Shown one piece after another: positions 25,849 through 34,575 of a stretch of DNA of 64,000 bases. Position 1 is the first letter of the stretch. Every line of letters begins with the position of its first letter. The position numbers were made by a program, and so were the translations under genes. Where the stretch lies: the NCBI RefSeq assembly GCF_035593265.1, contig NZ_CP141614.1:2897641-2961640 (forward strand), in the 5' to 3' direction. The DNA is from Limnochorda sp. LNt. Lineage in GTDB: Bacteria; Bacillota; Limnochordia; Limnochordales; Geochordaceae. The notes beneath the pieces were generated by a model. That model was not told where the DNA came from. It made no database searches and worked only from the letters and a program-made list of their open reading frames with translations.

Positions 25849-26068
25849 AAGCATCCCTCCTGTGAGACCGTGCCGGGCCGTCCCACAAACGTTTATTCGG
25901 TACCGTCGGGCTGGCTCCTGCCCGACTTGGCCTTTGATACGAGTATAGTCGGTGCGTCAGCCTGCGTGGGGCTCGGGCCAGGACCTGCAAGCCAAGGGGG
26001 CTGTGGTGTCCTGCAGGTGGCGGTCATGATTGGAGTCACCTGGTCTCACCCCGCCCAGGCCCCGCCCC

Positions 26069-26869
26069 TCACGCAGGCTCCCCGGTCACCTCCCGGCGGC
26101 TGAACCAGAGGATCCCCGCCCCCGACAGCAGGAGCCCGACCCCGGGCCCTGCTGCCAACAGGTACCGCAGGATGAGAGATGCCCGGATGCTCGCCGCCTC
26201 GGACACCGCCCCGCCCAGCACCTGGAGGGCCGGTACCGCCAGGATGCGCGGAGGCCATGCCCACGGGACCAAGGGCCAAATGGCGTCGCCCATGCTCGTC
26301 CCGCCGACGATGGCCGCCAGCAGCAGGCCCACGGCGCCGAGCCCCAGGGAGAGGCCCGGCCCTCTGGCCGTCGCGACCCAGAGCTGCAGCGACACGACAG
26401 GCAGCGCCGCGACCCACGCCAGCGCCGCGGCCAGCGCGAGCGTCGCCCACGGCACCGGGCCGGGCGCACCGATGGCCAGCCCCGCCGCTCCGGCAGCGCC
26501 CCCGACCAGGGCCGTCCCGATGAGGGTCTGAGCCAGCAGTACCAGCAGCTTGGCCGCGTACAGCAGCCCGGGGGCCACCGGCCGCGTCCGGAGCGCGCGC
26601 CAGTCGCCGGCCTGCGCTTCGCAGCTGGCCGCCAAGCCAGCCAGTAGGGCCGCGCCGATGGGTATGAAGAGCTGGGTCCATGCCTCGAAGGTCCAGGCGA
26701 AGACCTCGCGCCAGCCCGACGACGGGCGGAGCGTGAGGTAGGATGCGACGGCGGCCTCCCACAGCACCGGCCCCAGCAGGACCAGGGGCCACGTGAAGGT
26801 GCGCCTGTACTTGATCCACTCCGAGGAGCACGTGCCCCACCAGGCTCCCAGTGGCGTCGAAGCCCTCAA
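26069..26869 (-). CDS. ABC-2 type permease subunit (lantibiotic-immunity-like)
   Basis: 266 residues, about six hydrophobic segments. It begins with a cytoplasmic stretch SEWIKYRRTFTWPLVLLGPV and contains FIPIGAALLAGLAASCEAQA, characteristic of ABC2_membrane_4 permeases such as those of lantibiotic immunity (MutG/NisG-like). The start is TTG 26869, 8 nt after GGAGGTG. It overlaps the last codon of an upstream, truncated homologue (26870-26944). No ATPase gene remains nearby, so this is probably the orphaned end of a transporter operon whose 5' part was deleted. Confidence 0.7.
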   Translation of the reverse strand: MRASTPLGAWWGTCSSEWIKYRRTFTWPLVLLGPVLWEAAVASYLTLRPSSGWREVFAWTFEAWTQLFIPIGAALLAGLAASCEAQAGDWRALRTRPVAPGLLYAAKLLVLLAQTLIGTALVGGAAGAAGLAIGAPGPVPWATLALAAALAWVAALPVVSLQLWVATARGPGLSLGLGAVGLLLAAIVGGTSMGDAIWPLVPWAWPPRILAVPALQVLGGAVSEAASIRASLILRYLLAAGPGVGLLLSGAGILWFSRREVTGEPA

Positions 26870-26944
26870 TCACCGCACCTCCCGCCGCGCGAACCACAAG
26901 GCTCCCAGCACGGCAGCCAGCAGCGTCAAGCCGGCTTCCCACAG
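26870..26944 (-). pseudogene. C-terminal stump of a second ABC-2 permease
   Basis: In frame and ending at a TGA (26872-26870) just before the TTG of the next gene, these 24 codons read LWEAGLTLLAAVLGALWFAR then REVR. The C-terminus of the intact permease has the same pattern (GAGILWFSRREV), so this was a paralogous partner subunit. It is cut at about 26945, where unrelated plus-strand sequence begins. Confidence 0.6.
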
Positions 26945-27124
26945 TCCTACTACCCCCTCTGCCTGCAGAAGGCGCACGAGGGAGCCAACCTCTCGGGCTT
27001 CGACATGGACGTCATCCGGGGACTGCTCCTGGACGCGGCGCGCCAGAGCATGCCCGCGGGGTGGAGGACTGCCCCCGACGCCTTCCGGTTGTTCGCGCAG
27101 AGGAGGGAGCCTCGTGGCCAGTAA
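26945..27124 (+). pseudogene. C-terminal fragment, probably of a NurA-like nuclease
   Basis: An open frame of about 59 codons reads YYPLCLQKAHEGANLSGFDM, then DVIRGLLLDAARQ, and ends at TAA 27122-27124, overlapping the HerA start by 11 bp. Its position directly before herA and the Tyr-Pro/Ala-His pattern near the C-terminus fit NurA, HerA's usual partner nuclease. The body of the gene is missing, cut at the junction near 26945. The NurA identity is inferred mostly from context. Confidence 0.45.
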
Positions 27125-27936
27125 ACCGTTGGTCCCGAGGGACCAAATCGTAGGGGTCTTCCGGGGTTTCAGCGACGGCGGGATGGAGTTCCACGCGGAC
27201 CTGGCCCTTCCCTACCGGGCTGACTACCACCAGAGGCCCCTCCACGGCCAGTTCCTCCTTATCGAGCTGGATGGGGAGAATGAGGCGGTGCTCGGCCGGA
27301 TCACCTCGCTCCGGTCCGAAGGCCGTCTGGTCTCCCCGGAGGGCGAGGACTACCTCTTCCGGCAGGCCCGCGAGGGCCAGCCGCCGCCGGAGGACATCCG
27401 CGAGCAGTACCTCAAGTTCAAGGTGAACGTGCGGGTTCTGGGGGTGCTGCGCAAGAACGGCGACGGCTCGTTCGACTTCGTCGCCTCCCACCGGCGCATC
27501 CCGCACGTAGGAAGCCCGGTGGTGTTCCCCTCGGAGGAGGTCCTCCGTGAGGTCGCCAACCACCACGCCGATGGGGCGGCCCTGGGCGTCCTGGCCATGG
27601 GCGAGTTTGTGTGGGCGGGCGGGGAGAGAGCGCGCGAGTTCCCGCTCCACCCCGAGCCATGGATGCGCCTTGAGTCGCCCCAGGTGGTCGTGCGCTTCCC
27701 GGTGGAGAACCTCATCGCCCGGCGGAGCTTCATCTTCGCCAGGGCCGGCTTCGGCAAGTCCAACCTGGTGAAGCTCCTTTTCTCGGAACTCTACCGCACC
27801 ACTCCCACCACCCTGCGGCGCGGGGGTGTGAAGGCTCCGGTCGGCACCATCATCTTCGACCGGGACGGCGAGTACTTCTGGCCGGACCACCGCGGCCGGC
27901 CGGGCCTGTGCGACGTGGCGCACCTGCAGGACACCC
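27114..27936 (+). pseudogene. HerA-family DNA translocase ATPase, 3' truncated
   Basis: From GTG 27114, about 274 codons of a HerA/FtsK-superfamily ATPase: an N-terminal HAS-barrel-like region (DQIVGVFRGFSDGGMEFHAD, then GQFLLIELDGENEAVLGRIT), Walker A FARAGFGKSNLVKLLF at about 205-220, and Walker B IIFDRDGEYFWPD at about 245. HerA is normally 500-600 residues; the C-terminal half, with the sensor and arginine-finger regions, is lost where the IS110 end begins at about 27937. It is not found elsewhere in the window. HerA with NurA acts in DNA end resection or in phage defence. Confidence 0.72.
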
Positions 27937-28920
27937 ACCCATGATCCCCCGTCAAGTGGTTTTCTCAAGCAACGGCTTCCAGTTGGGCTCCTTTGCGAGT
28001 GTGCTTGATGGCATAGGAGCTGCGATCCAGGATTTGATCGACCCGTTCGCCCAGCCACCGCAGCACATAGGCCGTGGGATAGGGCGCCGCGTGGCGGTCG
28101 AGCAGAGAAAGCTTGGCAGCATGAAGCTCGGGACGGATGCCCTCAAGCAATCGACCCGTGCGCCACATGACCCAGGCGATCCGGGCCAGCTTGGCGGCCA
28201 AGGCCACCACGGCCACCTGATGGCCCTTTTTCGCCCGTAGCCGCTGGTAAAACGCACGAAGGGCCGGCGGGCCGTGGCGGGCGACGCTGCTGGCGGCTTC
28301 CACCAGGGTCCACCGCAGGACCGCCGGGCCTTCCTTCGTAATCGACCCCCGGCGGTCCGTCGTGCCCGATTGGTAAACCCGCGGCACCAAGCCCGTGTAG
28401 CTGGCCACGTGCTTGTCGGTAGGAAACCGGAAGGGGTCGCCGATGTAGGCATAGTACGTGGCCGCCGTGATGACGTTGAAGCCAGGCAGGGACAGCAGCA
28501 ACCGCACCGGCGGGTAGTCCTTCACCCGCTGGCCGATCTCCCGCTCCAGGGCCCGCAGGTGGACGTTGGTCGAGCGCAGCTGCTCCAGCGCCACCGCCAA
28601 CGCGACCCGGTCGGCTGGGGACAGGTCCAGCTCCCACAGGGCCTTCAAGTGACGACGCGCTTGCCAAAGGTTACGGGGCGCGCGATAGCCGTAGCGCTGG
28701 AGCAGGCTGCGGATTTGATTCTTCCACCGGGCCCGCTGCTCAACCAGCCGCCGACGCAGATTCACCAGCGCCCCCAGCTCCCGCAGCGGCTTGGGCGGCA
28801 CCCACACCCCCGGCAGCGTCCCCAGCGCCAGCCGCTCGGCCCACAGCTTCGCATCGTCGTGGTCGGTCTTACGCTTGCGCGAGCCCAACCGGCGCATGAC
28901 GCGCGGGTCGACGCAGAACC
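27937..28920 (-). mobile_element. partial IS110-family element (copy Z)
   Basis: The 3' end (ACCCATGATCCCCC, read on the plus strand at 27937-27950) matches the 3' ends of IS110-X and -Y. The 5' end, with the noncoding leader and about 75 N-terminal codons, is missing; similarity stops at about 28920, where a different transposon begins. It interrupts herA. Divergence from X/Y indicates a separate lineage. Confidence 0.8.
27952..28897 (-). pseudogene. IS110-family transposase, N-terminally truncated
   Basis: 310 codons covering residues from about 80 of the IS110 transposase. The retained DEDD-domain part is KRKTDHDDAKLWAERL; the C-terminal Tnp_IS116/IS110/IS902 domain contains LSLPGFNVITAATYYAYIGD then KEGPAVLRWTLVEAA with the conserved Ser-bearing helix. 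Compared with the Y copy (MRRYIGLDVHRDYCY...) it lacks the first Asp of the RuvC-like site, so it is inactive. Apparent ATG 28897 is an internal Met. Confidence 0.85.
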
Positions 28921-29067
28921 TGCGCCAGTAGCTCAGCCGCCCTAATCAAAGGCCGGAGACGGCTGGGCCCACGAGGGTAGCGGGCGGAGGGGCTCTTTCT
29001 TTTTTTCGCTGGAAATGGGGGCGACAAGCCTCCAGCAAAAGGAAAGCACCCCCGGGCGACGAAGACG

Positions 29068-30426
29068 ATGGCCAGAACACGCGACCAGGGGGTGCTACAG
29101 CCGATGGGAGCCACGCCCTCCCACCGGCGGGTCCGACAGTTCGCCGCGTACATGGCCTCCACCTTCTGCCTCGGCCGGCACCTGCGCGGCCTGCGGGATC
29201 GGCGCCGGCGGGTGGAGGTGCCCGGCTTCGTCATCGGCTGCGTGCTTTTGGTGGGGTTAGCCCTGCGGGCCCGGTCGATGATGGAGCTGGAGCGCTGGGT
29301 GCGGGCCGGCGCCTTCCGCAAGCTGGTAGGACGCCACCGATTGCCGCTTCGGGACTGCCTTCGGGACTGGGCCATGGCCGCCGACGTGGCCTCGGCGTGG
29401 GCGATCAACGACGCCATCCTGGCCACGGCCCGCAAGAACAAGACCTTCCGGGGCGGCAGCGTGCATGGCTGGCATGTGGTGGCGCTGGATGGGACCGAGG
29501 TGCTGCGCACCCAGGCCCGCTGCTGTGCGGCTTGCCAGGTCTACCGGCATCGGGACGGGCGGGTGGAGTACGCCCACCGGGTCGTGGCGGCCCAGACGGT
29601 GCGCTGGCGGCATGGGGACGAGGGGGACTATCCGAGTCGGTGCAAGGGTCGGGACGTGCCGCCGGTGGTGTGGGGCATGGAGCCCCAGCGGCCGAAGGAA
29701 GGGGAGGTCGACGCTGCCCTGCGACTGCTTCGGCGCCTGCAGGGCACGCACGGGCATTTCTGCGACGTGGTCACGGTGGATGCCCTGTATGCGCAGGCTC
29801 CCTTCCTCGAGGCGGTGCGCGCCCTGGGACTGCACGTCGTGGTGCGCCTGAAGGACGAGCGCTACGCGGTCGTCCAGGACGCAGCGGGACTGCGCCGGGG
29901 CCGCCGCTACGGCGAAGCCTTTGTCACCCGCATCGGCTCCTTTCAGGTGGAGGTGCGGGTGTGGGACAGCCCGGAGCTGACCAGCTGGGAGGGGCTCAAG
30001 CACCCTATCCGAGTCGTCTATGCCGAAGAGGAGCTGAGCTGGACGGAGCACCAGGGGACTGCCGTCTGGCACTGCAAAGCCCTTCGCATCCTGGAGGTGG
30101 CCACCACGCTGAGCCCGGCCGAGGCCAGCGGCCGGGTGGTGTGGGAGATCGCCCGATCCCGTTGGGGGGTAGAGAATGAAGGCTTCCGGCAGCTGAAGCA
30201 GGAGTGGCACCTGGACCATGGCTTCCTCCACCACCCGACCGGCATGCAGGTGCTGTGGGCGTTGCTGGCCGCTGGCTACAACCTCTTTCAGCTCTTTCTG
30301 GCCCGCCGCATCCGCCGCCGCGGTCCGTGGGAGCAGACCGAGCGGGGCGTGGCCGAGCGGCTGCGGGCGGAGCTGCTGATCGGGGAGGGACCGCTGGGGC
30401 TGTATCTGGTCCCGGACACCAGCTGA
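29068..30426 (+). CDS. IS4-like DDE transposase
   Basis: 452 residues. The DDE triad can be placed at WHVVALDGTEVLR (Asp), CDVVTVDALYAQAPF (Asp) and ARSRWGVENEGFRQLKQ (Glu in the Y/W-x-x-E-x-x-F/K signature). A Cys pair (CCAACQVYRHRDG) sits after the first Asp. The family is IS4-like or ISNCY-type. I could not find convincing terminal repeats, so the element's limits between about 28921 and 30600 are uncertain. No frameshift is seen, so it may be functional. A T-run, CTTTCTTTTTTTC, lies at 28995. Confidence 0.82.
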   Translation: MARTRDQGVLQPMGATPSHRRVRQFAAYMASTFCLGRHLRGLRDRRRRVEVPGFVIGCVLLVGLALRARSMMELERWVRAGAFRKLVGRHRLPLRDCLRDWAMAADVASAWAINDAILATARKNKTFRGGSVHGWHVVALDGTEVLRTQARCCAACQVYRHRDGRVEYAHRVVAAQTVRWRHGDEGDYPSRCKGRDVPPVVWGMEPQRPKEGEVDAALRLLRRLQGTHGHFCDVVTVDALYAQAPFLEAVRALGLHVVVRLKDERYAVVQDAAGLRRGRRYGEAFVTRIGSFQVEVRVWDSPELTSWEGLKHPIRVVYAEEELSWTEHQGTAVWHCKALRILEVATTLSPAEASGRVVWEIARSRWGVENEGFRQLKQEWHLDHGFLHHPTGMQVLWALLAAGYNLFQLFLARRIRRRGPWEQTERGVAERLRAELLIGEGPLGLYLVPDTS

Positions 30427-30948
30427 CCCTCCCGCCGGCGGGTGGGGAAGCCGACCGGGCAAGCCGTATGTTGTGGAAGCCAGCCGGGTGGCCCCGGGGA
30501 GGGGGGGAGGTGCCCGGCTCGTTTTGTCCTTCTGACCCCCACCTCACCAATCAACTAACAACTTCTTACTGGTAAACACTGGCGCGATCTCTGACACAAG
30601 CATCAAAGCCGTTGACTTCTCGGCCCGATTCGCCTTATTCTGGTAGCACTCGCCGCAACTGACTCAGAGTCCTGCGCTGTGCGGTGCAGGGCCGGTACGA
30701 AAGGGGTGGTGCGCCGTGGGGATGGCTGCACGTCGTCTCGAGGCAGCGGGTGTCGCTGCGGCGCGCCCGATGGTGCACCACCCGGTTGGCCGGCGGGGCT
30801 GAGCCTTCCGCCAGGACGGCCAGGCGTCCGGCGCCGTCCTGTCCTCCTCCCTTTCCCGGTCTTGACGGGGGCTGCACCACGGGGGCCCGCCGTCTCACGA
30901 AGCTGGTGAGTCTTTCCAGACTACACCGGGAAGGGAGCCTTCTTCGCC
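30427..30948. other. noncoding stretch before rsgA
   Basis: About 520 bp without a convincing gene. It should contain the right end of the IS4-like element and the rsgA promoter. GGTCTTGACGGGGG at about 30860 resembles a -35 region but lacks a clear -10. No tRNA or repeat is seen. Confidence 0.4.
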
Positions 30949-31902
30949 TTGACTCAGCGCATTTGTGGCCAGGTCGTACGCGTCGAGGGGCCGGCGTTTC
31001 GGGTACGGGGCACTGACGGCACCGAGTGGCATGGCGTGGTCCGGGGCCGCCTCAAGAAGGGCAAGCGGACGGCCACCGCGCCGGTCTGCATCGGGGACGA
31101 GGTGGAGGTCACCCCACTGTCCGAAGGCCAGGCGGTCATCGAACGGGTGCTGCCGCGCCGCACCTGCCTCGTGCGGCGAACACCGCTGGGAGGCCGCCGC
31201 ACCCACGGCAAGGCGCCGCCTGTCCAGGTCCTGGCCGCCAACGTCGACGTCGTCGTGATCGTCGTGCCAGCACCGGCCGTCCGGAGCACGGTCATCGACC
31301 GGTTCCTGCAGGTGGCTAGCTCAGGAGGGGTGCAGCCGGTGCTGTGCGTCAACAAGATGGACCTCGTGCCGGAGCCGGCCGCCCGGCAGCATGTGGCCGA
31401 GGTCGTCACGCCCTACATCCGCTCCGGCATCCCCGTCGTCCTGACGAGTGCCGCCACCCGGCAGGGCGTCGACGAGCTCGCCGCGCTCCTGCGAGGGAAT
31501 CTCGTCGCCTTCATCGGGCCCTCGGGCGCCGGCAAGACGTCGCTGCTCAACGCGCTGTGCCCGGGCCTCGACCTGCGCACCCGGGAGGTGGATGCCCGGG
31601 GCCGCGGCCGGCACACGACGACCACCTCCGCCATCTACGACATCGGCGGGGCGCTGGTGGTGGACACGCCCGGGCTGCGGGAGGTCGCCTTCGCCCTCGA
31701 CGAGAAGGATGCCGGGGATCCTCTCCTCCTCTTCGAGGACATCGCCGGCCTCGCCGCCCGCTCCCGGTTCCAGGACTGCTCGCACGTGCACGAGCCAGGC
31801 TGCGCGGTCAAGGCCGCCGTGGCCTGCGGCGAACTGGACGAGGCTCGGTACCGCGAGTACCTGCGCTTGCGCCGGGCTCTCGAGCGGAGCCCGTCAGACT
31901 AG
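30949..31902 (+). CDS. rsgA: ribosome small subunit-dependent GTPase A
   Basis: 317 residues. An N-terminal OB-fold (GQVVRVEGPAFRVRG) is followed by a circularly permuted GTPase: G4 NKMD at about 133, G1 GPSGAGKTSLLN at about 191 and G3 DTPG at about 238. A C-terminal zinc-binding segment has FQDCSHVHEPGCAV. RsgA assists late 30S subunit maturation and releases RbfA. TTG start after GGGAAGGGAG. The stop codon TAG (31900-31902) lies inside the target duplication of ISbeta, which therefore leaves the gene intact but separates it from its original downstream sequence. Confidence 0.95.
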   Translation: MTQRICGQVVRVEGPAFRVRGTDGTEWHGVVRGRLKKGKRTATAPVCIGDEVEVTPLSEGQAVIERVLPRRTCLVRRTPLGGRRTHGKAPPVQVLAANVDVVVIVVPAPAVRSTVIDRFLQVASSGGVQPVLCVNKMDLVPEPAARQHVAEVVTPYIRSGIPVVLTSAATRQGVDELAALLRGNLVAFIGPSGAGKTSLLNALCPGLDLRTREVDARGRGRHTTTTSAIYDIGGALVVDTPGLREVAFALDEKDAGDPLLLFEDIAGLAARSRFQDCSHVHEPGCAVKAAVACGELDEARYREYLRLRRALERSPSD

Positions 31903-31903
31903 A

Positions 31904-33744
31904 CGGAAGTTCAGCAACCCCGATATCCCTCAAATCACGGCAATGACGCCAACGGAGTGGGATTCAAGCGTTCAGGCTTCTGGCTACGCCAGGGGAACCC
32001 CCAGCAACTGGAAGAGCCGCTGGTGCAGCGGCTCAGGCTCGCCGAGCATCTGGATTTCCTGACCGGCCACCTCGACCGTGTGGCGCTGCAGCGTCTCCAG
32101 CTGCATCATCAGCCCCTCGAAGGACCGCCGGGGGTCCTCCGCCAGCAGGGGCTCAAGCGCCCGCTCCATGTGCCAGCGCACATACAACGCCAGCATGCAC
32201 AAAAAGGCGTGGGCCCGCACCCGGTCCTCCAGCCGGTGGTAGACCGGACGCAGGTCCAGGGCGCTTTTCATCGTGCGGAAGTTTTGCTCCAGGGCCCGCA
32301 ACGATTTGTACGTGGCCTGCACCTTGGCCGGCTCCATCCGGTCGGCCGGCACGTTGGTGCGCAGCACGTAAAACCCGTCCAGCTCCGCCTCCCGGGCGAT
32401 GGAGGCCTCCTTGCGCCGGAAGGCGAAGTGGCCGTCGCGGATCTCCAGCTGGAAGTGCTTGCCCACCTTCCAGCGGCCCAGGACCTTGCCCACGGCCACC
32501 CCGATTTCGTCGGCCGTCAGGGGCTTGCGGCGGCGACGGCGCACCCGGGCTTCGATTTTGGCCAGCTCCCGCTCCGTGGCCGAAAGCAGCGCCTCGCGCT
32601 TTTGCCGGCGCTCCTCGGCCACCAGCGGATTGTAGCAGACCACCAGCCGCTCCCCGGGCCGCTCGGGGTCGGCGATCTCCGCCAGGTCCCGCCGGTCGAA
32701 CAGGCCCGGCTGAAAGAACCCTTCATCCCGCAGCTTCTGGATCTCCGGCGCCCGTAGGGCCGTGATCCACCCGAAGCCCACCGCCTCCAAATCGCTCAAT
32801 CGGGCCTTGACGATCATGCCCCGGTCGCCGACGAACACGACGTACTCAATGCCGAACCGAGCCCGGACCCGGGCAATCTGGGCCTGCAGCGTCTCGGGAT
32901 CCCCCACGTCGCCGGGGAACACCTCCACGGCCACGGGACACCCCTCGTCGTTGGTGAGCAGCCCCACGCAGAACTGCTTCTTGCCCCGCTTCTTGTCCCG
33001 GTTGTACCCGAAGCGGGCCAACGGGCAGGTCTTGCCCTCCAGATAGACGCTCGTCAGGTCGTACAAGACGAGGGCGTTGGCCGTCAGGTGCCGGCGCGCC
33101 AGCTTCGCCTCGATAGCGGCCTGACGGGCCAGCAGCTCGTCCATGGCCCGGTAGACGTCGTTGACGTCCTCGCCATTGTGCGGCAACCGCAGAAGCTGCG
33201 GCAACGTGGTGGTCGTCCACCACAAAGTCCCGCCCAGCTTGGAGGAGGGCCGCAGGATGCGCATGACGACGACGGCCAGGGCCAAGCGCACCCAGTCGGC
33301 CGAGCGGGAGTAGAGCACCTGGTCCAGGCCCAGCTGGCGGATCATGCCCACGACGGCGGCGACGGCCCCGTGCTGGCGGGACTGGCGAATCTTTACCGTC
33401 TGCGGCACCGGCGCCACCGGCTCGCCCCGCAGGGCTCGCCGGACCAGCTCCAGGACGGCTTCCGGCAGGTGGGAGAGGTTGGCCAGGGTCCGGTGCTTCA
33501 CCTTGCCGCCTTCCCGGTAGGTCTGGCGCAGCAGGTGGTAGGTGTAGACCTTGTCGCCCTGCCGGCGGCGGATGGTCTCGATGTGCATGGCACTGGATAC
33601 GCACCTCATGGCTCAATGGTAGCACATGACAACTGTCAAGGCAATACCTTAGGGCCATACTCTTGGCTACATTGGCACGCGTTCAACCGGTTTGAATGCC
33701 CACCGCTATGCGGGTCCTGCCCGCTACCAGCCCCTGAACTTCCG
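31904..33744 (-). mobile_element. ISbeta copy A (IS1634-type), 1841 bp, apparently intact
   Basis: Ends CGGAAGTTCAG...CTGAACTTCCG with a 6-bp target duplication ACTAGA (31898-31903 and 33745-33750). All three copies in the window are 1841 bp once inserts are removed. It carries one transposase gene on the minus strand with an uninterrupted frame. Confidence 0.95.
31984..33609 (-). CDS. ISbeta transposase (IS1634-type DDE), full length
   Basis: 541 residues. First catalytic Asp in NALVLYDLTSVYLEGK (about 185), second in EYVVFVGDRGMIVKARL (about 258), Glu in TYKSLRALEQNFRTMK (about 440), followed by the late-domain LDLRPVYHRLEDRVRAHAFL. The start may be the annotated ATG 33609 or the inner ATG eight codons on (MHIETIRRRQGDK). 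It is the only ISbeta copy here with an undamaged gene, so it is the likely source of transposition activity. Confidence 0.93.
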   Translation of the reverse strand: MRCVSSAMHIETIRRRQGDKVYTYHLLRQTYREGGKVKHRTLANLSHLPEAVLELVRRALRGEPVAPVPQTVKIRQSRQHGAVAAVVGMIRQLGLDQVLYSRSADWVRLALAVVVMRILRPSSKLGGTLWWTTTTLPQLLRLPHNGEDVNDVYRAMDELLARQAAIEAKLARRHLTANALVLYDLTSVYLEGKTCPLARFGYNRDKKRGKKQFCVGLLTNDEGCPVAVEVFPGDVGDPETLQAQIARVRARFGIEYVVFVGDRGMIVKARLSDLEAVGFGWITALRAPEIQKLRDEGFFQPGLFDRRDLAEIADPERPGERLVVCYNPLVAEERRQKREALLSATERELAKIEARVRRRRRKPLTADEIGVAVGKVLGRWKVGKHFQLEIRDGHFAFRRKEASIAREAELDGFYVLRTNVPADRMEPAKVQATYKSLRALEQNFRTMKSALDLRPVYHRLEDRVRAHAFLCMLALYVRWHMERALEPLLAEDPRRSFEGLMMQLETLQRHTVEVAGQEIQMLGEPEPLHQRLFQLLGVPLA

Positions 33745-34077
33745 ACTAGACGGCGCTACCGCGCCTTCCGCTCGCCCGATGGACGGGGCTCAGCAGACCG
33801 CGCGGCCGCCGTACTCGTGGGGCCCGCGTCAAGGGGCGCGTGAGCCTCGCGTGCGGCAGCCCGGGCTGAACGTAGAAGGGAAGGCCCGTTGGGCAGGCCC
33901 GCCCGCCGGGCCTTGTGTGGATGGTTGGCCCCGGAGGGCCCCGCCTCAGCTCCCCACCCCGTACCTCAGCACCACCAGCCCTGTTCATAGCGCCGCATGC
34001 CCTGCAGCTGAGGGGGATGCCCCGTCGCACCCCGCCATCCCCCGGAGACGGACCCTGCCCGCCCGGCCGGCAACCAC
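33745..34077. other. noncoding stretch with a hairpin
   Basis: No convincing gene. The start of this stretch was originally just downstream of the rsgA stop. AAGGCCCG at about 33882 can pair with CGGGCCTT about 20 bp on, a possible terminator for rsgA displaced by ISbeta. Nothing else recognised. Confidence 0.4.
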
Positions 34078-34521
34078 TCAGCCCAGCAGCCTTGGCTTGC
34101 CCAGAAGCGCCCGAAGGGTCATGATCTTGCCCGCGTGGTACCCGCGATGGAAGAGGCGGAAGGCCAGCTCGTACCCGAGCGACTCCGTCCCGCCAGGGGA
34201 TCTCTCGATGGGGCGGGCCAGGTCGCCGCGGCTCAGCCGGACGAGCCCGTCGTTGGCCTCGCGCAGGAGCCCCACCACCGCCTCCCGGGCGGGCAGATGG
34301 CCCTCGCCCGAGGCGCCCATCGCGAAGAGCGGCTCCCAGCCCTCGGGGACGTCGAGGGGCTGGCCGGCCTGGCGGGCCAGTCGGGCGTCGATGACAGCCA
34401 CGTGCCCGATCTGCCAGAGCACCGGAGCCAGTCCGTGCGGACGAGCCCTAAGTTCCTCCTCGTTCATGTCTTCGATCAACGCCAACAGGCCATCTGCGCT
34501 CGTCTGCAACATCCGGCACAA
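34078..34521 (-). CDS. DinB-family protein
   Basis: 147 residues of the DinB/DUF664 four-helix fold: LLALIEDMNEEELRARP, then LWQIGHVAVIDARLARQAG with the first His, and LFHRGYHAGKIMTLRALLG with the second His pair. Start at ATG 34521 is tentative, as no strong ribosome binding site is visible and the upstream sequence was replaced by an ISL3 element 55 bp away; the original promoter may be lost. Function unknown, possibly a thiol-dependent or damage-response protein. Confidence 0.75.
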   Translation of the reverse strand: MCRMLQTSADGLLALIEDMNEEELRARPHGLAPVLWQIGHVAVIDARLARQAGQPLDVPEGWEPLFAMGASGEGHLPAREAVVGLLREANDGLVRLSRGDLARPIERSPGGTESLGYELAFRLFHRGYHAGKIMTLRALLGKPRLLG

Positions 34522-34575
34522 GGCCTCGCCTGCCGCGTCAAGGGATCCCGTGGCCTGTTACGGCCGGGGCTAAAG

